Source: Brevundimonas diminuta 470-4
GTDB taxonomy: Bacteria > Pseudomonadota > Alphaproteobacteria > Caulobacterales > Caulobacteraceae
Length of the DNA stretch: 46,158 nucleotides
NCBI GenBank assembly: GCA_000318405.1
Contig: KB291769.1
Coordinates: forward strand, 1 to 46,158
Direction of reading: 5' to 3'
The notes beneath the pieces were generated by a model. It did no database searches. It had not been told where the DNA came from and saw only the letters and a program-made list of their open reading frames with translations. Below, in pieces: positions 42,284-46,158 of this stretch (position 1 is the first letter of the stretch; each line of letters opens with the position of its first letter). Position numbers and translations under genes: made by a program.

Positions 42284-42748
42284 ATGGACATTGCTGATTT
42301 GTTGTCGCCGGACGGGATCGTCCTGCGCGGCGGCGCGTCATCCAAGCGTCAGGCGCTGCACGCCGTCGCCGAAGCCTTCGCCAGCGCGACCGGCATGGAG
42401 GCCGAGCGCACCTTCGAGGCTCTGCTGGAACGCGAAGCCCTGGGCTCGACCGGCCTGGGCTCGGGCGTCGCCGTGCCGCACGCCCGCATCAAGGGTCTGG
42501 AGCAGGTGTGCGCCGTCTTCGTGCGCCTGGACACGCCGGTGGCCTATGAATCGCTGGATGATCGTCCGGTGGACCTGCTGTTCGCCCTGTTCGCGCCGAC
42601 GGACGCCGGGGCCGAGCATCTGCGCGCCCTGGCGGCGGTATCGCGCGCCCTGCGCTCGCCGGAACTGCGCGAACAACTGCGTCAGGCGCGGACCGTGGAC
42701 GCCATCCGCGCCCTGTTCGTCAAGGACGTGTCCAAGACGGCCGCCTGA
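42284..42748 (+). CDS. ptsN: Nitrogen-regulatory phosphotransferase protein EIIA-Ntr (PtsN)
   Basis: PtsN receives phosphate through PtsP and NPr and signals nitrogen and potassium state by protein contacts. The 154-residue protein has the active His66 in GLGSGVAVPHARIKGLEQ. The fold markers LFALFAPTDAGAEHLRALA and AVSRALRSPELREQL are present. It is the third gene of the rpoN-hpf-ptsN set. In Caulobacter, the related PTS-Ntr influences (p)ppGpp control; that is known for the relative, not shown here. Confidence 0.93.
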   Translation: MDIADLLSPDGIVLRGGASSKRQALHAVAEAFASATGMEAERTFEALLEREALGSTGLGSGVAVPHARIKGLEQVCAVFVRLDTPVAYESLDDRPVDLLFALFAPTDAGAEHLRALAAVSRALRSPELREQLRQARTVDAIRALFVKDVSKTAA

Positions 42749-42756
42749 CCAACGAA

Positions 42757-42786
42757 AAGGCGCGGCGCCCAGCAGGCCCGCGCCTT
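42757..42786. terminator. Terminator between ptsN and the DUF1150 gene
   Basis: The stem AAGGCGCGG / CCGCGCCTT encloses a 12-nt loop. T residues follow on both strands, best on the minus strand (TTTTCGTT), so it probably ends both convergent transcripts. Confidence 0.65.
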
Positions 42787-42802
42787 CATTCTTCCAAAGA
42801 CG

Positions 42803-43057
42803 TCAATGGACCGAGACCGGCTCCAGCTCGTGCGCGACAGCGGCGGCGAAGGCGGTCTCGCGATCCAGCATGACGGCCAGACGCTCGCCGTCGGCGCCGT
42901 GCACCGCGTAGAGGATCTGATCAGGGTCGATTTCGATATCGGCCGCGGGCTCGACGTGGGCGTCGGCCATCACGTCCGAAGCGCGAATGGCGCGGACGTA
43001 AACAAGATCAGGGGCGCCGAAACCGGCGAAGTCCTTTTTGGTCATGATGGGCGTCAT
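42803..43057 (-). CDS. DUF1150 family protein
   Basis: This 84-residue acidic protein has the family pattern LVYVRAIRASDV, then DQILYAVHGADGERLAVMLDRETAFAAAVAHEL. There is no signal or membrane segment. The ATG at 43057 follows a strong GGAGG. It sits downstream of the Hsp20 gene on the same strand, an arrangement conserved across alphaproteobacteria, so it probably shares the heat-shock transcript. The function is unknown; association with small heat-shock proteins is inferred from neighbourhood. Confidence 0.85.
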   Translation of the reverse strand: MTPIMTKKDFAGFGAPDLVYVRAIRASDVMADAHVEPAADIEIDPDQILYAVHGADGERLAVMLDRETAFAAAVAHELEPVSVH

Positions 43058-43116
43058 AAGACCGCCTCCTTACGCTTGACTGAACGCCCGGAAAGCCGAG
43101 CGGTTCGACGGCTGAT

Positions 43117-43539
43117 TCAGCCCGTCGTGGTGATGGGGATGCGCCGCACCAGCTTTTCCTGCTCCGGGCGGATCAGCTCGACGTGCAGCAGGCCGTGCTC
43201 CAGCCGGGCGCCGGAAATCTCCAGCCCGTCGGCCAGGACGAAGCTGCGCACGAAGCCGCGCGCGGCGATGCCACGATGCAGGAAGGCCTGCGGGTCGCGG
43301 CCCGCGTCCTCGCGCTTGCCGGTGATGGTCAGCTGACGTCCCTCGACGGTGACGGAGAGGTCGTCCGGCGTGAAACCGGCCACCGCCAGAGTGATGCGGA
43401 CGGCCGCCTCGCCGATTTGCTCGACGTTGTAGGGCGGATAGCTCTCGCCCGCCGCCTTGGCGGCGCGGTCGATCAGGGCTCGGGTTTGGTCGAAGCCCAG
43501 CAGGAAGGGGCTGTCGAACAGCACGGCGCGGGTGGTCAT
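43117..43539 (-). CDS. Small heat-shock protein, Hsp20/IbpA type
   Basis: This is a 140-residue alpha-crystallin-domain chaperone that holds unfolded proteins. The N-terminus (MTTRAVLFDSPFLLGFDQT) is the usual IbpA-type oligomerisation arm. The domain runs YPPYNVEQIGEAAVRITLAVAGF to DDLSVTVEGRQLTITGKRE, and LEHGLLHVELIRPE carries the Gly-x-Leu pattern. The ATG at 43539 has AGGA six bases upstream; the longer frame to 43593 lacks a site. A sigma-32-like promoter lies upstream. Confidence 0.92.
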   Translation of the reverse strand: MTTRAVLFDSPFLLGFDQTRALIDRAAKAAGESYPPYNVEQIGEAAVRITLAVAGFTPDDLSVTVEGRQLTITGKREDAGRDPQAFLHRGIAARGFVRSFVLADGLEISGARLEHGLLHVELIRPEQEKLVRRIPITTTG

Positions 43540-43612
43540 GGGGTCCTCATGGAAAAGCGACCTCGGCCGTCCGGCGCCTCCCGCGATCGGCAAAGCGCCC
43601 GGCCGCTGTTAC

Positions 43613-43640
43613 AGATGGGGGGCCGGGGGCGTGCGGTCAA
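43613..43640 (-). promoter_or_regulatory. Sigma-32-like heat-shock promoter of the hsp20 gene
   Basis: On the minus strand TTGACC (43635-43640), 14 nt, then CCCCATCT (43613-43620) fit the known sigma-32 form (CTTGAAA, 13-14 nt, CCCCATNT). The start would be about 65 nt before the hsp20 start codon. Confidence 0.55.
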
Positions 43641-43762
43641 CGCTCGCCGAGGTCGCAGCCGCTGTGAAAACCCTGGCGGTTCCGTTCATGGCGGGTACAG
43701 ATTGGAACCTTCACCATATGGCCTGCGTTTCTGCGACCGGATCACTATCGAAAGGATCACCT

Positions 43763-44437
43763 ATGCGCGCCAAGCTTGCCGTGACAGGCCTGAGCATCGC
43801 CGCCCTGCTGGGCGCCGCCGCCTGCACCACCACTGACCCCTACAGCTCTGCGCCGCGTCGCAACAACACCGGCACCGGCGCGATCGCCGGCGCCGTGGGC
43901 GGCGCCCTGCTGGGCTATCTGACCAACACCTCCAGCGGCGAGCAGGGCCGCAAGAACGCCCTGATCGGCGCGGGCGTTGGCGCCCTGGCCGGGGCCGGGG
44001 TCGGCCAGTACATGGACCGCCAGCAACGCGCGCTGGAAGCCGAGCTTTCGGGCACGGGCGTCGGCGTGGCGCGCCAGGGCGACAACCTGGTCCTGCGCAT
44101 GCCGTCGGACGTGACCTTCGCCACCAACCAGTCGTCGCTGGACACCCGCTTCCTGCCGGTGCTGGACGATGTGGCGCGGGTGCTGAACGAGTATGATCGC
44201 TCTATGGTCGACGTGATTGGCCACACCGACGCCTCGGGCGGGGATGCGATCAACCAGCCGCTGTCGGAGCGCCGGGCGTCGTCGGTCGCCGCCTATCTGA
44301 TCGACCGCGGCGTGATGCGCGAGCGGATCTACGTCGCCGGCATGAGCGCCCGCAATCCGATCGCCTCGAACGATACGGTCCAGGGCAAGGCTCAGAACCG
44401 CCGGGTCGAAATCCTGATCCGTCCGTTCACCGGCTGA
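43763..44437 (+). CDS. OmpA-family outer-membrane lipoprotein (YiaD-like)
   Basis: This 224-residue protein has a lipoprotein signal with lipobox AAAC (Cys21). A glycine-zipper region (GAIAGAVGGALLGYL and ALIGAGVGALAGAGVG, about 38-85) probably inserts in the membrane. The C-terminal OmpA domain binds peptidoglycan diaminopimelate: VDVIGHTDASGGDAINQPLSERRASSVAAYL, ending NRRVEILIRP. The ATG at 43763 follows AAAGGA at 6-7 nt. It tethers the outer membrane to the wall and is often stress induced. A strong terminator follows. Confidence 0.9.
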   Translation: MRAKLAVTGLSIAALLGAAACTTTDPYSSAPRRNNTGTGAIAGAVGGALLGYLTNTSSGEQGRKNALIGAGVGALAGAGVGQYMDRQQRALEAELSGTGVGVARQGDNLVLRMPSDVTFATNQSSLDTRFLPVLDDVARVLNEYDRSMVDVIGHTDASGGDAINQPLSERRASSVAAYLIDRGVMRERIYVAGMSARNPIASNDTVQGKAQNRRVEILIRPFTG

Positions 44438-44460
44438 TCGCGACGCCTTGTCGAGAATGG

Positions 44461-44490
44461 AGGGCGGCCCTTGTGCGGGCCGCCCTTTTT
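44461..44490 (+). terminator. Rho-independent terminator of the OmpA-like gene
   Basis: A 10-bp perfect stem AGGGCGGCCC / GGGCCGCCCT with a TTGTGC loop is followed by a T5 run. Confidence 0.88.
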
Positions 44491-44558
44491 CTTTGCCCTG
44501 TACACCCTTGCGGTTCCCCGCCCGCACGGCTTTGGTGTTCGCGATCAGGGAGATTCAC

Positions 44559-44681
44559 ATGGATGACGACGCGCCGGGTCGGGCGCTGGGCAGGGCGTTG
44601 AGGCTTGGCGCCACGGCGGCATTCGCCGCCGTGGTGACAGCCGCCGTCGTCATTGCCGCGGGACGGGCCCTGTTCTTTTAG
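44559..44681 (+). CDS. Small membrane protein, 40 residues
   Basis: ATG 44559 is preceded by a clear AGGGAG site six bases upstream. The protein is an acidic start (MDDDAPGR), a short basic stretch and one membrane helix (AAFAAVVTAAVVIAAGRALFF), with predicted N-terminus inside. It lies in the gap between the OmpA-like terminator and ugd. No family is recognised; single-helix peptides of this size often modulate membrane complexes. A longer frame from 44448 overlaps the terminator and is not credible. Confidence 0.5.
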   Translation: MDDDAPGRALGRALRLGATAAFAAVVTAAVVIAAGRALFF

Positions 44682-44691
44682 ATCCAGCCCC

Positions 44692-46008
44692 TCAGGCGGC
44701 GTGTTCGGGACGACCGATCGACGTATAGCGGAAGCCCCGCGCCTTCATGTCGTCCGGGCGATAGACGTTGCGCAGATCGACCATGACGGGCTGCTTCAAC
44801 AGCAGCTTGACCCGGTCCAGATCCAGGGCGCGGAACTGGTTCCATTCGGTCAGGATCACCACCACGTCGGCGCCCTCGACCGCATCATAGGGGCCGTTCT
44901 TGAAGACCACCCCGTCCAGAAGCTTGGCGGCCTCCTCCATGCCCTCGGGGTCATAGGCGTGAACCGTCGCTCCGCGCGCAATCAAGGCCGGGGCCACATC
45001 CAAGGAGGGCGCATCGCGCATGTCGTCGGTGTTCGGCTTGAAGGTCAGGCCCAGCAGGGCGACCGTGCGGCCCTTGAGATCGCCGCCAAGGGCCTCGGCC
45101 ACGCGGTCGGCCATCGCCTTCTTGCGGGCGTCGTTGATGGCCACCGTCGTCTCGATGAGACGAACCGGCGAATCGGCGTCGGTCGCCGTGCGCACCAGGG
45201 CCAGGGTGTCCTTGGGGAAGCAGGAGCCGCCGTAGCCCGGCCCGGCGTGCAGGAACTTCGAACCGATGCGGTTGTCCAGGCCGATGCCGCGGGCCACCTG
45301 CTGCACATCGGCGCCGACCGCCTCGCACAGGTCGGCGACCTCATTGATGAAGGTGATCTTCATGGCCAAGAAGGCGTTGGCCGCATATTTGATCAGTTCG
45401 GAGGTCCGGCGGCCGGTGAACATGATCGGCGTCTCGTTCAGGTTCAGCGGGCGATAGAGTTCGGCCATGACGGCGCGGGCGCGCTCATTATCCGTGCCGA
45501 CGACGACGCGGTCAGGGCGCTTGAAATCGCCGATGGCGGCGCCTTCGCGCAGGAATTCCGGGTTGGAGACGACAGCGAAGTCGGCGTCCGGGCGGCGCTC
45601 ACGGATGATGCGCTCGATCTCGTCCCCAGTGCCGACCGGGACGGTGGACTTGGTCACCACCACCGTGAAGCCGTGCATCAGATCGGCGATCTCCTCGGCC
45701 GCCGCATAGACATAGGACAAGTCCGCATGGCCGTCGCCCCGCCGCGAGGGGGTGCCCACGGCGATGAAGACGGCGTCGGCCGAGCGGATGGCTTCGGCGC
45801 CGTCCGTGGCGAAGGACAGGCGCCCCCCCTTGACGTTGGTCGCCACCAGATCGTCCAGGCCCGGCTCATAGATGGGCATGATGTTCTGGTGCAGGCGGTC
45901 GATCTTGGAGGCGTCCTTGTCGACGCAGGTCACCTTGTGGCCGAAATCGGCGAAACAGGCCCCAGACACCAGGCCGACATAGCCCGTTCCGATCATGGCG
46001 ACGCGCAT
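44692..46008 (-). CDS. UDP-glucose 6-dehydrogenase
   Basis: This enzyme oxidises UDP-glucose to UDP-glucuronate with two NAD+, supplying exopolysaccharide, capsule or LPS sugars. The 438-residue protein has the NAD loop MIGTGYVGLVSG (5-16), AVGTP, STVPVGT, NPEFLREG, and the catalytic Cys263 in GPGYGGSCFPKD, all typical of the UGD/TuaD class. It ends in RYTSIGRPE. The start ATG 46008 begins the conserved MRVAMIGTGYVG. No glycan cluster is next to it here; the genes could be to the right of the window. The symbol is left open (ugd, tuaD and rkpK are all used). Confidence 0.95.
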   Translation of the reverse strand: MRVAMIGTGYVGLVSGACFADFGHKVTCVDKDASKIDRLHQNIMPIYEPGLDDLVATNVKGGRLSFATDGAEAIRSADAVFIAVGTPSRRGDGHADLSYVYAAAEEIADLMHGFTVVVTKSTVPVGTGDEIERIIRERRPDADFAVVSNPEFLREGAAIGDFKRPDRVVVGTDNERARAVMAELYRPLNLNETPIMFTGRRTSELIKYAANAFLAMKITFINEVADLCEAVGADVQQVARGIGLDNRIGSKFLHAGPGYGGSCFPKDTLALVRTATDADSPVRLIETTVAINDARKKAMADRVAEALGGDLKGRTVALLGLTFKPNTDDMRDAPSLDVAPALIARGATVHAYDPEGMEEAAKLLDGVVFKNGPYDAVEGADVVVILTEWNQFRALDLDRVKLLLKQPVMVDLRNVYRPDDMKARGFRYTSIGRPEHAA

Positions 46009-46086
46009 CGAAGCACTCCTCTAGAAGTCGTCTTCAGCAGATAGCCGTCGATGATGACGGGCGCCAGCAAGGGCGGCTTTAGCGCA

Positions 46087-46126
46087 AAGAAAAAGGACGG
46101 TCGGCCCCTGCGGGCTGACCGTCCTT
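46087..46126 (-). terminator. Terminator of a minus-strand gene lying beyond the right edge
   Basis: The stem AAGGACGGTC / GACCGTCCTT (46093-46102 with 46117-46126), with an inner GGCCC/GGGCT, is followed on the minus strand by TTTTTCTTT. It therefore terminates a transcript from outside the window, upstream of the UDP-glucose dehydrogenase gene. Confidence 0.7.
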
Positions 46127-46158
46127 GATCTTATCGACGCTTCTATGGTCGCGGGGGC

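Overview
This 46-kb window is ordinary chromosome from a GC-rich alphaproteobacterium. The best guess is Caulobacterales, probably Brevundimonas or a close relative. The reasons are the strong GC bias, the block rnd-lptC-lptA-lptB-rpoN-hpf-ptsN, DUF1150 beside an Hsp20 gene, a DUF2093 gene behind a CobW GTPase, a plant-type glutamate-cysteine ligase next to rsmE, and ~130-bp intergenic palindromic repeats. No phage, integrase, transposase, CRISPR array or rRNA operon was seen.

Layout. 1-8.0 kb: the 3' end of an mnmC-like gene, a small lipoprotein, an RND efflux pair (adaptor plus pump), and a TonB-dependent receptor on the opposite strand. 8.2-11.2 kb: nhaA, and selO carrying an in-frame block of palindromic repeats. 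11.4-15.9 kb: a DoxX-like membrane protein, a MerR regulator with a candidate operator, and two acyl-CoA dehydrogenases separated by an oppositely oriented, less GC-rich lipoprotein gene. 15.9-20.4 kb: an UbiB-family kinase, rsmE, gshA and a TauE/SafE permease. 20.5-27.0 kb: small secreted or unknown proteins, a ClpP/crotonase-like periplasmic protein, DUF72, a zinc alcohol dehydrogenase, phbB, a probable DUF4908 protein and a 2-oxoglutarate/Fe(II) oxygenase. 27.2-31.0 kb: a TadG-like von Willebrand protein with an unusual insertion, mtgA and a WD40 protein. 31.0-35.0 kb: an alpha/beta hydrolase, then a minus-strand run that looks metal-related (membrane permease, CDF exporter, His-rich CobW GTPase, DUF2093) with a Zur-like palindrome at its head. 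35.2-37.1 kb: rplU-rpmA, a GNAT acetyltransferase and tRNA-Leu(CAG). 37.2-42.7 kb: RNase D, the LptCAB lipopolysaccharide-export genes, sigma-54, the hibernation factor and EIIA-Ntr. 42.8-46.2 kb: DUF1150 and Hsp20 with a sigma-32-like promoter, an OmpA-type lipoprotein, a 40-residue membrane peptide and UDP-glucose dehydrogenase.

How the genes work together. Envelope functions dominate: LPS transport, peptidoglycan synthesis, the OmpA lipoprotein, RND efflux, the TonB receptor and UDP-glucuronate supply. Fatty-acid/CoA metabolism (two dehydrogenases, PhbB) and nitrogen/stress control (RpoN, HPF, PtsN, Hsp20) are also present. I found no clearly new multi-gene system. The observations most worth following are the palindromic element inside selO that recurs before rpmA, the candidate zinc locus, and the domain inserted in the TadG-like protein.
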